Of a stretch of DNA of 64,000 bases, positions 51,150 to 60,869 are shown piece by piece (position 1 is the stretch's first letter; each line of letters starts with the position of its first letter). Location: assembly GCF_002160515.1 (NCBI RefSeq), contig NZ_NFKS01000009.1, positions 1 to 64,000 of the forward strand, written 5' to 3'. Both the position numbers and the translations under genes were made by a program. Origin of the DNA: Anaeromassilibacillus sp. An172. Lineage in GTDB: Bacteria; Bacillota; Clostridia; Oscillospirales; Acutalibacteraceae. The notes beneath the pieces are model-generated. The model saw nothing but the letters and a program-made list of their open reading frames with translations, was not told the DNA's origin and did not search any database.

Positions 51150-51493
51150 ACTTCACAGCCTCCTCGCAGACCATTGGAATAGAGCAGTCCGCAGGCTGTA
51201 AACATTCTGTACGGTGTTGACATAAGTGTTATATCTCTGGTTCTTGCCAAGTTTATAATATCCTCGTTTGGCTCTTTTCCTCTGACAAAAATAATACAAA
51301 GCATATCCATCATTTCGGCTGTTCTTACAACCTGGGGGTTTACAAGTCCTGTGAGAAGCACGGACTGGTCCTTTACATAGGCTAAAACATCGCTCATCAT
51401 GTCGCTGCCGCAGGCTGTTTTTATTTCAGCGTCCAAATCTCCCGGAAGGATAACTTTTGCTTTCAAAATATCTATCAAGTCTTTGACAACCAT
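51146..51493 (-). CDS. DRTGG-domain protein (first gene of hydrogenase-like cassette)
   Basis: 115 residues: VKDLIDILKAKVILPGDLDAEIKTACGSDMMSDVLAYVKDQSVLLTGLVNPQVVRTAEMM, then IIFVRGKEPNEDIINLA, a DRTGG-like fold with a C-terminal CGLLYSNGL segment. Such proteins sit next to NADH-linked hydrogenase genes in Clostridia. GAAAGGGAG ribosome binding site. Start of the minus-strand operon; divergent from feoA. Confidence 0.78.
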   Translation of the reverse strand: MVVKDLIDILKAKVILPGDLDAEIKTACGSDMMSDVLAYVKDQSVLLTGLVNPQVVRTAEMMDMLCIIFVRGKEPNEDIINLARTRDITLMSTPYRMFTACGLLYSNGLRGGCEV

Positions 51494-51718
51494 AAAAAAC
51501 TCCCTTTCTTATTTGAAATACGCTTAATAAAAGTTCACTTTTATATTTTAACATATTTAAAGCTCGGTTACAATAAAAATTGTACAAAAAGTTAAAAAGG
51601 AAAGATTGTTTTGTTATATGTTACTTTTCTATGTTGATTTTCTCTCTCAAATGTAATAGAATTATTAAAGTGGGTTAGATATTGAAAACTGTACTTTGTA
51701 TATAGGTGGTAATCTTTA

Positions 51719-51943
51719 ATGACGCTTGATGAAATTAAAATCGGACAGAAGTGCATGGTCGTAAGCCTTGGAAGCTCCGGAATGCTCAGACGAAGAATTA
51801 TCGACATGGGAATTACTCCCGGCGCAATTATTTACAAGAGAAAAACTGCGCCCTTCGGTGACCCTATTGAGATAAACGTAAGAGGATACGAGCTTAGTAT
51901 AAGAAGAAGCGAGGCGAAAGAAATTTTTGTCGAGCTTTGCTGA
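51719..51943 (+). CDS. feoA: Ferrous iron transport protein A
   Basis: 74 residues, SH3-like fold: MTLDEIKIGQKCMVVSLGSSGMLRRRIIDMGITPGAIIYKRKTAPFGDPIEINVRGYELSIRRSEAKEI. FeoA regulates or supports the FeoB channel from the cytoplasmic side. Ribosome binding site TAGGTGG. The 226-bp region upstream, shared with the divergent cassette, shows no recognisable Fur box. Confidence 0.94.
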   Translation: MTLDEIKIGQKCMVVSLGSSGMLRRRIIDMGITPGAIIYKRKTAPFGDPIEINVRGYELSIRRSEAKEIFVELC

Positions 51944-52093
51944 GATTGTTTTAATAACCTTGAATACCGGCTGATTTGCGTTTGGTTTGATTTAGTATGT
52001 TAAAATTTTTAAGAAATGCGAAGCCTGTACGGGGACAAATACAGAAAAAAACAATTGATAACAAGCAATCTTACAATACGGAGGCTGTACTAT

Positions 52094-54127
52094 ATGGCAA
52101 ATGAAGAGAGGGGTTCCGCTGACGGAAACCTGAATGTTATAAAGATTGCATTGGCGGGAAACCCCAACTGCGGTAAAACTACTCTTTTTAACCAGCTTAC
52201 CGGCAGTAATCAGTATGTTGGAAACTGGCCGGGAGTTACTGTTGAAAAGAAAGAAGGAAAAATAAAAAATAAATTTGGTTTGGAAATGTCCATAATAGAT
52301 TTACCGGGAATTTATTCACTTTCTCCTTATTCACCTGAAGAGATAGTTACAAGAAACTGTCTGCTTCACGATAACCCTCAGGTTATCATTGATATTGTGG
52401 ACGCCACAAACATAGAGCGCAACCTGTATCTGACAACACAGATTGCAGAGCTTGGCAGACCTATGGTTATTGCGCTGAATATGATAGATATGCTGGAAAA
52501 AAACGGCGACACTATCGACGAGAAGCTTTTGGAAAAGGAACTGGGTATACCGGTTGTCCCTATTTCTGCCAGCAAGAATATAGGAATAGAAGCTTTGATA
52601 GAAAAAACGGTGGAGCTTGCCAAGGCTTCAAAATATGTGCCGGTTAAAAATATTTATTCAAAATCAGTAAACAATGTGCTTTTGGATATAGAGGACGCTC
52701 TGGAGGAGGTAAAACAGAGCAAGTATCACAGAAAACGCTGGACTGCCGTTAAGCTTTTTGAGGGCGACAGCGTTACATGGAATCATTACGATTTCACAAA
52801 AGAACAAAGGGAACACATTATTTCCCATATTGAGGAGGTAAACTCCAGTAAAAATATCGACAGGGAAATGATTATTGCCGATGAAAGATATAAATATATC
52901 TGCGCAATAACAAGCCGTGCCGTACATAAAAATCATGACCCCTGCAAGCTTACGGTTTCAGATAAGATTGACAGGATAGCTACCAACAAATATTTGGCTA
53001 TACCTCTGTTTTTGGTGACAATGTTTTTGGTGTTCGCCATAACCTTTGGCCCTATCGGAAACTTTTTAAGGGACGGGGCAGAGTGGCTTATATCCGATTT
53101 GCTTGCCGGAGGACTTACTACATTTTTGCATAATGTAAATGCTTCCGAATGGGCTGAAAGTCTTGTGATAGACGGTATCATAGGCGGCGTCGGTTCTGTT
53201 ATTTCATTCCTGCCTCAGATTGTTCTGCTGTTTACCTTGCTTTCACTCCTTGAGGACAGCGGATATATGGCGAGAGCGGCATTTATTATGGACAAGCTTT
53301 TGAGATGTATAGGACTTTCCGGAAGAGCCTTTGTTCCTATGCTTATGGGATTTGGCTGTACCGTTCCGGCAGTTATGGGAACAAGAATTTTGGAGAGTGA
53401 AAAGGATAAAAAGCTTACAATCCTTATAACTCCTTTCATGTCCTGTTCTGCAAAGATGCCTGTTTATCTTTTGATGGTTTCAATGTTTTTCAAGGACAGC
53501 GGACCTTTGGTGATATTCGGCATTTATATTCTGGGAGTTGTGATTGCCGTTTTGACTGCACTTTTGTTTAAGTCAACGGTTCTTAAAGGCAAAAATTCCC
53601 CCTTTGTTATGGAGCTTCCTCCATACAGACTTCCGTCCGCAAAAACTCTTTTGCTCCACATTTGGGAGAGGGTAAGGGACTTTTTGGTTCGTGCAGGTAC
53701 TGTTCTTATGGGCGCTTCAATACTTATCTGGTTCTTGCAGAGCTTTAATTTCAGCCTGCAAATGGTGGAGTCAGACGAAAGTATTTTGGCTTCAATCGGA
53801 ATGCTGATAGCTCCTGTGTTTACACTGTGCGGCTTCGGCGACTGGAGAGCTTCGGTTTCACTGGTGACAGGAATTGCCGCTAAGGAAAGCGTGGCTTCCA
53901 CAATGGCTGTGCTTTACGGCGGTTCTCTTACAGGCGCATTTTCCACATTGTCCGCATTTTCTTTCCTTGTGTTTGTTCTGCTTTACACACCTTGTGTGGC
54001 AGCGCTCACCGCAATGAGAAAGGAATTCGGCAGCAGAAAGTGGATGGCGGTTTCTGTAGTTTACCAGCTTGCAGTGGCTTGGATTATGTCTTTTGCCGTG
54101 TTCCAGATAGGAAGCTTGTTTATTTAA
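52094..54127 (+). CDS. feoB: Ferrous iron transporter FeoB
   Basis: 677 residues from ATG 52094 (GGAGG upstream); a longer frame to 52016 has no signal. N-terminal G domain: AGNPNCGKTTLFNQLTG (G1), WPGVTVEKKEG (G2), DLPGIYSLSPYSPEE (G3), NMID (G4). A helical GDI-like domain, then two Gate-type repeats with membrane spans (LPQIVLLFTLLSLLEDSGYMARAAFIMD; GFGCTVPAVMGTR with the conserved Cys; CGFGDWRASVSLVTGIAAKESVASTM). Imports Fe2+ under anaerobic conditions. Confidence 0.97.
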   Translation: MANEERGSADGNLNVIKIALAGNPNCGKTTLFNQLTGSNQYVGNWPGVTVEKKEGKIKNKFGLEMSIIDLPGIYSLSPYSPEEIVTRNCLLHDNPQVIIDIVDATNIERNLYLTTQIAELGRPMVIALNMIDMLEKNGDTIDEKLLEKELGIPVVPISASKNIGIEALIEKTVELAKASKYVPVKNIYSKSVNNVLLDIEDALEEVKQSKYHRKRWTAVKLFEGDSVTWNHYDFTKEQREHIISHIEEVNSSKNIDREMIIADERYKYICAITSRAVHKNHDPCKLTVSDKIDRIATNKYLAIPLFLVTMFLVFAITFGPIGNFLRDGAEWLISDLLAGGLTTFLHNVNASEWAESLVIDGIIGGVGSVISFLPQIVLLFTLLSLLEDSGYMARAAFIMDKLLRCIGLSGRAFVPMLMGFGCTVPAVMGTRILESEKDKKLTILITPFMSCSAKMPVYLLMVSMFFKDSGPLVIFGIYILGVVIAVLTALLFKSTVLKGKNSPFVMELPPYRLPSAKTLLLHIWERVRDFLVRAGTVLMGASILIWFLQSFNFSLQMVESDESILASIGMLIAPVFTLCGFGDWRASVSLVTGIAAKESVASTMAVLYGGSLTGAFSTLSAFSFLVFVLLYTPCVAALTAMRKEFGSRKWMAVSVVYQLAVAWIMSFAVFQIGSLFI

Positions 54128-54218
54128 CAGAATTTCCCCTATAACAGGGATTTATTGATAAATGATGAATTGATGAATAAGATTTTAAAAACTGTTCTCT
54201 TTTTTGTGGAGGTATTTT

Positions 54219-54392
54219 ATGGCTGCTGATATTATTATTGCTATTCTTGCGGCGGCGATGGTGGCTTATACTATTTACAGATTGTTTTTCTCAAAAAAGA
54301 ACAGAAGCTGCTGCGGAGACTGCTCCAAATGCGCAGGCTGTTTAAAAACTGAGGAAAATAATAATTGTGAAGATAACTCCGGCAATATTTGA
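54219..54392 (+). CDS. FeoB-associated Cys-rich membrane protein
   Basis: 57 residues from ATG 54219 (GGAGG 6 nt upstream). One membrane span (IIIAILAAAMVAYTIYRLFF), a basic KKNR, and then CCGDCSKCAGC, a cysteine cluster able to bind Fe-S or ferrous iron. Matches the FeoB-associated Cys-rich family in Firmicutes. Probably the third subunit of the Feo system, with a role analogous to FeoC. Confidence 0.85.
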   Translation: MAADIIIAILAAAMVAYTIYRLFFSKKNRSCCGDCSKCAGCLKTEENNNCEDNSGNI

Positions 54393-54426
54393 GTTGAATG
54401 TTTGATTGGAAAGGTGGAACTCGTCT

Positions 54427-55233
54427 ATGTATTTTGATTTTCACAGAAGCGAAGTCTGGGAATATCCTGACAGAATAAGCGTTCAGGTCATTTACAAGCT
54501 TTATACCGACCCGGGTTATCTGTCTGTGCATAAGAACATAGATGCCGAGAAATATATTTTTGTCTATACTATGGAGGGAAAGGGCAAGTTTTATGTTGAC
54601 GGCAAGGAGATTAACGTGGTGGCAAACCAGCTTTTAGTTGTCAACGCCAAGGAAAGTTTAAGCTATTCATGTTCGGGTAAGTGCTGGAATTTCTGGCTCT
54701 TTGAGTACAAAAACAGCACAAACAGCCTGACGCCCAATGTGGTTTACGATTTCTTTATGAAAAAAGAAGAGCTTATGATGAGCTCCATGGCTTTGGAGGC
54801 TTTGAAAGAGGAAAACCGTGTTTTGGCGTCAACCTTGTTTGCTTCTTTGTATTACATAGCTTTGGACAAGATAAAACGTGGCGTTATGGATAAGAAATAC
54901 AAGGTTATTACCTCGGCTACAAACTATATCAGGGAAAACCTCAGTACATTTTCCGTTGACGATTTAAGCGCATATCTGAATATAAACGAGAGAACGCTTT
55001 TGAATATTTTCAATGACTACCTGGGTACTTCACCTAAGAAGCTACACAAGTATATGCGCCTTGAGGCTTCAAAGGAATACCTTGAAACAACGAGAATGTC
55101 TATAGAGGAGATTGCCAAAACCTTGGGCTATGCAAACTCCGGTCACTTCTCCGCTGTTTTCAAAAGCGAATATTCCATAACTCCGGCAAGATACAGAATG
55201 ATTTTCAACGCCGGCGTTTCATCACAGATTTAA
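54427..55233 (+). CDS. AraC-family transcriptional regulator
   Basis: 268 residues from ATG 54427 (AAAGGTGG upstream). N-terminal cupin-like ligand domain (YIFVYTMEGKGKFYVDGKEINVVANQLLVVNAKE). C-terminal double helix-turn-helix: VDDLSAYLNINERTLLNIFNDYLGTSPKKLHKYMRLEASKEYL and MSIEEIAKTLGYANSGHFSAVFKSEYSITPARYR. The cupin type suggests a sugar ligand in most relatives. It sits 35 nt behind the Feo operon but need not regulate it. Confidence 0.9.
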   Translation: MYFDFHRSEVWEYPDRISVQVIYKLYTDPGYLSVHKNIDAEKYIFVYTMEGKGKFYVDGKEINVVANQLLVVNAKESLSYSCSGKCWNFWLFEYKNSTNSLTPNVVYDFFMKKEELMMSSMALEALKEENRVLASTLFASLYYIALDKIKRGVMDKKYKVITSATNYIRENLSTFSVDDLSAYLNINERTLLNIFNDYLGTSPKKLHKYMRLEASKEYLETTRMSIEEIAKTLGYANSGHFSAVFKSEYSITPARYRMIFNAGVSSQI

Positions 55234-55246
55234 TTTTTACAATTAT

Positions 55247-55277
55247 AGAACCGTCGTTTTTTCGGCGGTTCTTTTCA
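55247..55277 (+). terminator. Terminator after the AraC-type regulator
   Basis: AGAACCGTCG / CGGCGGTTCT around a T-rich loop, followed by TTTTCAT. Confidence 0.85.
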
Positions 55278-55351
55278 TATAATTTTCTGTTGTGAAAGCA
55301 CGCTCTGTGTGGTATAATAAATCGAAATAATAAGGCGATTAAGGAGAAACT

Positions 55352-57577
55352 ATGGAACTTACAGAATTGCAAAAGCAGTTTTCTAAAATGAACGATATGC
55401 AGCAGAAGGCGGTTTTCTGTACGGAAGGCCCTCTGCTTATTCTTGCAGGCGCAGGTTCGGGCAAAACCACCGTGCTTGTAAACAGAATAGCATATATACT
55501 CAAGGCGGGACTTTGCAGACCTTGGCAGATTTTGGCTATAACCTTTACCAACAAGGCGGCAGGGGAGCTTAAAGAGAGAATATGCAATGCGGTTGACGAG
55601 GGCGGCGACGATATTTGGGCAGCCACTTTCCATTCAACCTGTTCGAGAATTTTGAGAAGATACGGTGACAGGCTGGGATATACCAATAAGTTTACCGTTT
55701 ACGATACCGACGATACAAAAAGACTTATGAAGGATATTTTGAAACAGCTTTCCGTTGATGAAAAAATCCTTTCCCATAAAACAGTGCTCAATGAAATTTC
55801 AAGGGCGAAAGACAAGATGATAACCCCTGAAATGATGAAGGCGGAGGCAGGCTGTGACAGCAGAAAAATAACCATTTCAAAGGCTTACGCTATTTATCAG
55901 GAGCGTTTAAAGTCCGGAAATGCAATGGATTTTGACGATTTGCTTATGAATACAGTTCTGCTCTTTGAAAAATGTCCGGAGATTTTGCAGTATTATCAGA
56001 ACCTTTTCAAATACATTATGGTTGACGAGTATCAGGACACCAACAAGGTTCAGTATAAATTTGTAAGTATGCTGGCTGAAAAACACGGCAATATCTGCGT
56101 TGTGGGCGACGACGACCAGAGTATTTACAAATTCAGAGGCGCAACCATCGAAAATATTCTGTCCTTTGAAAATACTTTTAAAGGCGCAAATGTTATCAGA
56201 CTTGAGCAGAACTACAGAAGCACAAAGAATATCTTAAACGCCGCCAACAATGTTATCGCAAACAACACATCAAGAAAGGGCAAAACCCTTTGGACAAACA
56301 ACGAGGTGGGCGACAAAATTGTTTTGCATACAGCTTCCACAGAAAGAGATGAGGCTGCGTATATCGCCAAGGTCATTGTGGAAGAGGTGGCAAAGGGAAG
56401 AAAGTTTTCCGATTTTGCTGTGCTTTACAGAATGAATGCTCAGTCAAACTCCGTGGAATTTGCGCTGTCCAGAAGCGGTATTCCTCACAGAATTATCGGA
56501 GGTCACCGTTTCTATGACCGTGAGGAAATAAAGGATATGACAGCATATCTCCAGGTTATCAACAATCCGGACGATGATGTAAGACTTAGGAGAATAATAA
56601 ACAGACCTAAACGTGGAATAGGCGACACAACCGTCAATAAGGCGGCTGACATTGCCTCCGCTTTGGGCGAGAGTATTTTCAATGTTATCAAAAACGCCGC
56701 AGACTATCCCGATATTTCAAAGTCGGCTTCAAAGCTTAAAGGCTTCTGCGATATGATTGAGGAGCTCAGCGAATATGCTCAGGACGAGTACAACAGCCTT
56801 GAGGGTCTTTACAATGAAATCCTGGACAGAACCGACTATATAAACTATCTCAAAACAACAAAAGAGGACCATGCGGAAGTTAAGATTGAAAATATCGAGG
56901 AACTTCTTTCAAATATCAAAAACTTTGAAGAGGACTACGGAGATGAAGCAGACCTTTCCACATTCCTTGAGGATATAGCTCTTCAGACAGATATTGACAA
57001 CTACGATGAAGAGGCGGACAGCGTTGTAATGATGACAATGCACAGCGCAAAAGGTCTTGAATTTCCTGTTGTATTTATTCCGGGAATGGAAGAGGGAATT
57101 TTCCCGTCATTTTCATCAACAATGGACCCGGAGGAACTCAACGAGGAAAGACGTCTTGCCTATGTTGGCATTACAAGGGCTAAAGAAAAGCTCTATCTTA
57201 TAAAGTGTCAGTCAAGAATGTTGTTCGGTTCAACAAATAGAAATATGCCTTCAAGATTTGTCAGGGAAATACCGGGTGAGATTGTAGAGCTTACCGGTAT
57301 GGAAAGAAAGATAAAAGAGCCTATGGCAAACCGTGAGCCTTACGCAACGGAAAAAACCTCCGGCTTTAAGGGCCACACTGAATTTGTTAAACAGCCGGCA
57401 GGCGCAGCAGGATCTGCTTCCTATTCTGTGGGCGATATGGTTAAGCACAAGGTATTCGGAGAGGGAATGGTTGTGAAAACCGAAAGAATGGGCAACGATA
57501 CAATGCTGGAAATTGCCTTTGATAAGGTTGGAACTAAAATTCTTATGGCAAACTTTGCTAAACTTGTAAAGCTTTAA
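55352..57577 (+). CDS. pcrA: ATP-dependent DNA helicase PcrA/UvrD
   Basis: 741 residues, family length. Superfamily 1A motifs: Q-motif NDMQQKAV, Walker A AGAGSGKTT (33-41), TFTNKAAGELKER (Ia), DEYQDTNKVQ (II), VVGDDDQSIYKFRGA (III), EQNYRST (IV), TMHSAKGLEFPVVFIPG (V), and YVGITRAKEKLYL (VI). C-terminal Tudor-like RNA-polymerase-binding region (SVGDMVKHKVFGEGMVV). Translocates 3' to 5' in repair and replication restart. GGAGAA ribosome binding site. Confidence 0.97.
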   Translation: MELTELQKQFSKMNDMQQKAVFCTEGPLLILAGAGSGKTTVLVNRIAYILKAGLCRPWQILAITFTNKAAGELKERICNAVDEGGDDIWAATFHSTCSRILRRYGDRLGYTNKFTVYDTDDTKRLMKDILKQLSVDEKILSHKTVLNEISRAKDKMITPEMMKAEAGCDSRKITISKAYAIYQERLKSGNAMDFDDLLMNTVLLFEKCPEILQYYQNLFKYIMVDEYQDTNKVQYKFVSMLAEKHGNICVVGDDDQSIYKFRGATIENILSFENTFKGANVIRLEQNYRSTKNILNAANNVIANNTSRKGKTLWTNNEVGDKIVLHTASTERDEAAYIAKVIVEEVAKGRKFSDFAVLYRMNAQSNSVEFALSRSGIPHRIIGGHRFYDREEIKDMTAYLQVINNPDDDVRLRRIINRPKRGIGDTTVNKAADIASALGESIFNVIKNAADYPDISKSASKLKGFCDMIEELSEYAQDEYNSLEGLYNEILDRTDYINYLKTTKEDHAEVKIENIEELLSNIKNFEEDYGDEADLSTFLEDIALQTDIDNYDEEADSVVMMTMHSAKGLEFPVVFIPGMEEGIFPSFSSTMDPEELNEERRLAYVGITRAKEKLYLIKCQSRMLFGSTNRNMPSRFVREIPGEIVELTGMERKIKEPMANREPYATEKTSGFKGHTEFVKQPAGAAGSASYSVGDMVKHKVFGEGMVVKTERMGNDTMLEIAFDKVGTKILMANFAKLVKL

Positions 57578-57619
57578 TGTGTTAATTGTATAAAATTTTC
57601 ACTGATAGCGAAAATGGTA

Positions 57620-57654
57620 AACCGCTGTTCATTCTGTCAACACAGCGGTTTTGG
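57620..57654 (+). terminator. Terminator of pcrA
   Basis: AACCGCTGT (57620-57628) / ACAGCGGTT (57642-57650), loop 13 nt, then TTGG. Confidence 0.65.
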
Positions 57655-57760
57655 CAAAAATAATTGACGATAATCCAACTAAAATATGTAATTTGTATTT
57701 ACATATTTAGCAAAATAGTGTATTATGTTCTTAAATATGAAGTATAATGAGGTGTTTTCC

Positions 57761-58471
57761 ATGGACGTAAAGTATAAAAGAATTCTTTTGAAATTATCCG
57801 GCGAATCTCTTGCAGGTAAAGCAGGCCACGGCATAGACTTCGACACAGTTTACAAATACTGCGAGCCTATTAAAAAATGCGTTGACGCAGGTATTCAGGT
57901 TGCTGTTGTTGTAGGCGGCGGAAACTTCTGGAGAGGCAGAAGCTCAGGCAAGATGGACAGAACACGTGCAGACCATATGGGAATGCTTGCAACTGTTATC
58001 AATGCTTTGGCTGTTGCCGATGTTTTGGAGCAGCAGCTTGGACTTGACGTAAGAGTTCAGACAGCTATCTCCATGCCTCAGGTTGCAGAACCTTACATCA
58101 GAAACAGAGCGGTAAGACATCTTGAAAAGGGAAGAGTTGTAATCTTCGGATGCGGAACAGGTAATCCATTCTTCAGCACAGATACAGCGGCTTCTCTTCG
58201 TGCAGTTGAAATTGAGGCTGACATCATCCTTAAAGCCACAATGGTTGACGGTGTTTATGATTCTGACCCTAAGAAGAACCCTGACGCAGTTAAGTACGAC
58301 ACACTTTCTTTCCAGGAAGTTTTGAGCAGAGAACTTGCTGTTATGGACAGCACTGCCGCTTCACTTTGCAGAGATAACGATATACCGATTCTTGTGTTCA
58401 GCGTTGATGAGCCAATGAACATCTACTATGCAGCCTGCGGTGAAGAAATCGGAACCCTTGTTAAAAAATAA
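57761..58471 (+). CDS. pyrH: UMP kinase
   Basis: 236 residues from ATG 57761 (GAGGTG upstream); the longer frame to 57725 is rejected. [49 protein letters not shown] and the C-terminal [15 protein letters not shown] are the UMP kinase blocks. It phosphorylates UMP to UDP. First gene of the pyrH-frr-uppS-cdsA-dxr-rseP-ispG series, the normal Gram-positive order. Confidence 0.97.
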   Translation: MDVKYKRILLKLSGESLAGKAGHGIDFDTVYKYCEPIKKCVDAGIQVAVVVGGGNFWRGRSSGKMDRTRADHMGMLATVINALAVADVLEQQLGLDVRVQTAISMPQVAEPYIRNRAVRHLEKGRVVIFGCGTGNPFFSTDTAASLRAVEIEADIILKATMVDGVYDSDPKKNPDAVKYDTLSFQEVLSRELAVMDSTAASLCRDNDIPILVFSVDEPMNIYYAACGEEIGTLVKK

Positions 58472-58530
58472 TTGAGGACATTTGTCCCTTTGTGTAACTT
58501 TAAATTTTGTAATTGACGGAGGAACTAACC

Positions 58531-59085
58531 ATGAAAGAACAAATAAATAAATGCTCTGAGCGTATGCAGAGAAGAATTGATCACCTTGTTAAGGATTACG
58601 CCGCTATCCGTGCAGGCAGAGCTAATCCTAAGGTTTTGGATAAAGTAGCTGTAGACTATTACGGCGTTGCTACACCTGTTAACCAGCTGGCTTCAGTTTC
58701 CGTAACAGAGGCAAGAACACTTATGATTCAGCCTTACGACTCTTCAGTGCTCAGAGGCATTGAGAAAGCTATTCAGTGTTCCGATATCGGTATCAACCCC
58801 CAGAATGACGGACGTGCAATAAGACTTGTATTCCCGCCTCTTACAGAGGACAGACGTAAGGAAATCGTTAAGGAAGCCGCAAAAATGGCTGAGGATACAA
58901 AGGTTCAGATTAGAAATGTACGCCGTGAAACCATGGATACTCTCAAGAAGATGAAAAAAGAGGGCGAGCTTACAGAGGACGATCTGAAGCAGGCAGAAAA
59001 GAAAGTTCAGGATATCACAGATAAGTTTATTAAAGAAACAGATAAGGTTTCCGAAGCAAAGCAGAAGGAAATCATGGAGATCTGA
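58531..59085 (+). CDS. frr: Ribosome recycling factor
   Basis: 184 residues from ATG 58531, 7 nt after GGAGGA. RAGRANPKVLDKVAVDYYGVATPVNQLASVSVTEARTLMIQPYD and GINPQNDGRAIRLVFPPLTEDRRKE are RRF signatures; the three-helix arm is intact. With EF-G it splits post-termination ribosomes. Followed 2 nt later by uppS. Confidence 0.98.
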   Translation: MKEQINKCSERMQRRIDHLVKDYAAIRAGRANPKVLDKVAVDYYGVATPVNQLASVSVTEARTLMIQPYDSSVLRGIEKAIQCSDIGINPQNDGRAIRLVFPPLTEDRRKEIVKEAAKMAEDTKVQIRNVRRETMDTLKKMKKEGELTEDDLKQAEKKVQDITDKFIKETDKVSEAKQKEIMEI

Positions 59086-59087
59086 TT

Positions 59088-59849
59088 ATGGCAATCTTTG
59101 GCATAGGAAAATCTCAGAAAAATACAGAAGAACTTACCGATATCTCTCAGATTGAACTTCCAAAGCATGTCGGAATTATCATGGACGGCAACGGAAGATG
59201 GGCGAAAAAAAGAGGCCTTCCCAGAAGTGCAGGACACAAGGCGGGAGCCAACAATTTCAGAACCATCACAAGATATTGCAGCGATATCGGAATAAAGTAC
59301 CTGACGGTTTATGCTTTCTCTACTGAAAACTGGAAACGTCCATCAGATGAGGTTTCCGCTTTAATGTCGCTTTTTAAGTCTTATCTTAACGAAGCTTTGA
59401 CAGATTTTAAGGACGACAGCATTGTTGTAAAATTTATCGGCGACAAAACAGGCTTTAACTCTGAGCTTCAGGAGCTTATCAGAGAAAACGAAGAGGAGTC
59501 GGCAAACCGTGACGGAATGGTACTCAATATCGCTATGAATTACGGCAGCCGTGCCGAGATAACCATGGCGGTTAAGAAAATCGCAGAGAAAGTTAAGTCG
59601 GGAGAGCTTTCGGTTGAGGATATCACCGAGCAGACAGTGTCTGATAATCTTTATACCGCTTTTCAGCCTGACCCCGATTTGGTTATTCGTCCCAGCGGAG
59701 AATACAGAATTTCAAACTTTTTGCTGTGGCAGTCGGCATACACAGAGTATGTTATTATGGATAAGCTTTGGCCTGATTTTACCAAAGAGGACATGAACCG
59801 TGCTTTGCTGGAATTTGCCAACAGAAACAGACGTTATGGCGGCGTTTAA
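59088..59849 (+). CDS. uppS: Undecaprenyl diphosphate synthase (cis-prenyltransferase)
   Basis: 253 residues. PKHVGIIMDGNGRWAKKRGLPRSAGHKAG contains the catalytic Asp and the diphosphate-binding residues. LTVYAFSTENWKRP, LNIAMNYGSRAEI and DLVIRPSGEYRISNFLLWQSAYTEY complete the family. Makes the C55 lipid carrier for cell wall synthesis. The usual RTSGE is RPSGE here. Confidence 0.97.
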   Translation: MAIFGIGKSQKNTEELTDISQIELPKHVGIIMDGNGRWAKKRGLPRSAGHKAGANNFRTITRYCSDIGIKYLTVYAFSTENWKRPSDEVSALMSLFKSYLNEALTDFKDDSIVVKFIGDKTGFNSELQELIRENEEESANRDGMVLNIAMNYGSRAEITMAVKKIAEKVKSGELSVEDITEQTVSDNLYTAFQPDPDLVIRPSGEYRISNFLLWQSAYTEYVIMDKLWPDFTKEDMNRALLEFANRNRRYGGV

Positions 59850-59866
59850 AATATAAGTTAGGGGTA

Positions 59867-60709
59867 ATGAAGATGAAAGTAAGAATAATATCTGCTGCTG
59901 TGGGCATTGTTCTGGTTATCGGCGTATTGTTTGTTGCAGAGATGTTTCCTATTTTTATTGGAATAATTTTGGGCTTGGTCAATGCAATAATGACAGGTGA
60001 GTATCTGAGCGCAAAAAAGCTTCACAGAAAATACATGATATCAATTCCTTGTATAGCTTTGTCTCTTGTAACCCCTGTACTTGTTTTTTATATGAATTTG
60101 ATGGTTGTGATGTATGCGTTTGCTCTTATTATGATGATTTCGCTTATATTCTATCACGACCACTTAAGTTACGATGATACGGCTTTTGCCATAGTGGGAA
60201 CCCTTCTTATTACATGCGGTATGACAAGTATATCCGCTATGTGTGTCGGCGGACAGTATACTTCCTTTTATGTTGTTATTTGTCTGTGTGTTCCATGGCT
60301 TTCCGATGCGGGTGCGTACTTTACCGGTACTTTTTTGGGCAAGCATAAGCTCTGCCCGAACATCAGCCCTAAAAAGACAGTTGAGGGAGCTGTGGGCGGT
60401 ATAATCTTCGGTATGCTCAGCGGTATTGTGGCGGGAATGATTTTCTCTTCCTTTATTTACGGAGCAGACAAGGTTTATATCAATTACGGCGGACTTGCTT
60501 TAATTGGAATTTTAAATTCCGTTATAGCTATTTTGGGTGACCTTTGTTTCTCACTTATCAAGAGAAGCTGTTCCATAAAGGACTATGGAACAATTATGCC
60601 GGGACACGGCGGTTTGCTTGATAGATTTGACAGTGTTATTTTTACAGCACCGCTTGTTTATCTGTTTTGCAGATATGCGGTTCTTATCGCTCCGGCAGTA
60701 TCAATATAA
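59867..60709 (+). CDS. cdsA: Phosphatidate cytidylyltransferase (CDP-diglyceride synthase)
   Basis: 280 residues, eight or so membrane spans. C-terminal signature SLIKRSCSIKDYGTIMPGHGGLLDRFDSVIF, and PWLSDAGAYFTGTFLGKHKLCPNISPKKTVEGAVGG in the middle. Makes CDP-diacylglycerol from phosphatidate. Two ATGs two codons apart (59867, 59873); GGGGTAATG upstream. Confidence 0.96.
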   Translation: MKMKVRIISAAVGIVLVIGVLFVAEMFPIFIGIILGLVNAIMTGEYLSAKKLHRKYMISIPCIALSLVTPVLVFYMNLMVVMYAFALIMMISLIFYHDHLSYDDTAFAIVGTLLITCGMTSISAMCVGGQYTSFYVVICLCVPWLSDAGAYFTGTFLGKHKLCPNISPKKTVEGAVGGIIFGMLSGIVAGMIFSSFIYGADKVYINYGGLALIGILNSVIAILGDLCFSLIKRSCSIKDYGTIMPGHGGLLDRFDSVIFTAPLVYLFCRYAVLIAPAVSI

Positions 60710-60726
60710 CATACTAAAAAATTAAA

Positions 60727-60797
60727 CAAAAGCTCATAAGGCTTTTGTATTATAGGATAGCGGTTTTCGGTTTTTCGATAACCGCTATGATGTTTTT
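60727..60797 (+). terminator. Two hairpins between cdsA and dxr, probable terminator
   Basis: CAAAAGC/GCTTTTG (60727-60747) followed by a perfect 9-bp stem ATAGCGGTT (60757-60765) / AACCGCTAT (60780-60788), then GATGTTTTTATT. Read-through to dxr is likely partial. Confidence 0.6.
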
Positions 60798-60869
60798 ATT
60801 AAGTAATTAAATCAGCATTGTAACAGATAAAAGTGAATATTATTTTATATCCGAAAGACGGTGATATTT

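Noticed and set aside
51494-51718. Fur or DtxR box upstream of feoA
   Set aside because: No sequence resembling either iron box could be found by eye in the intergenic region.
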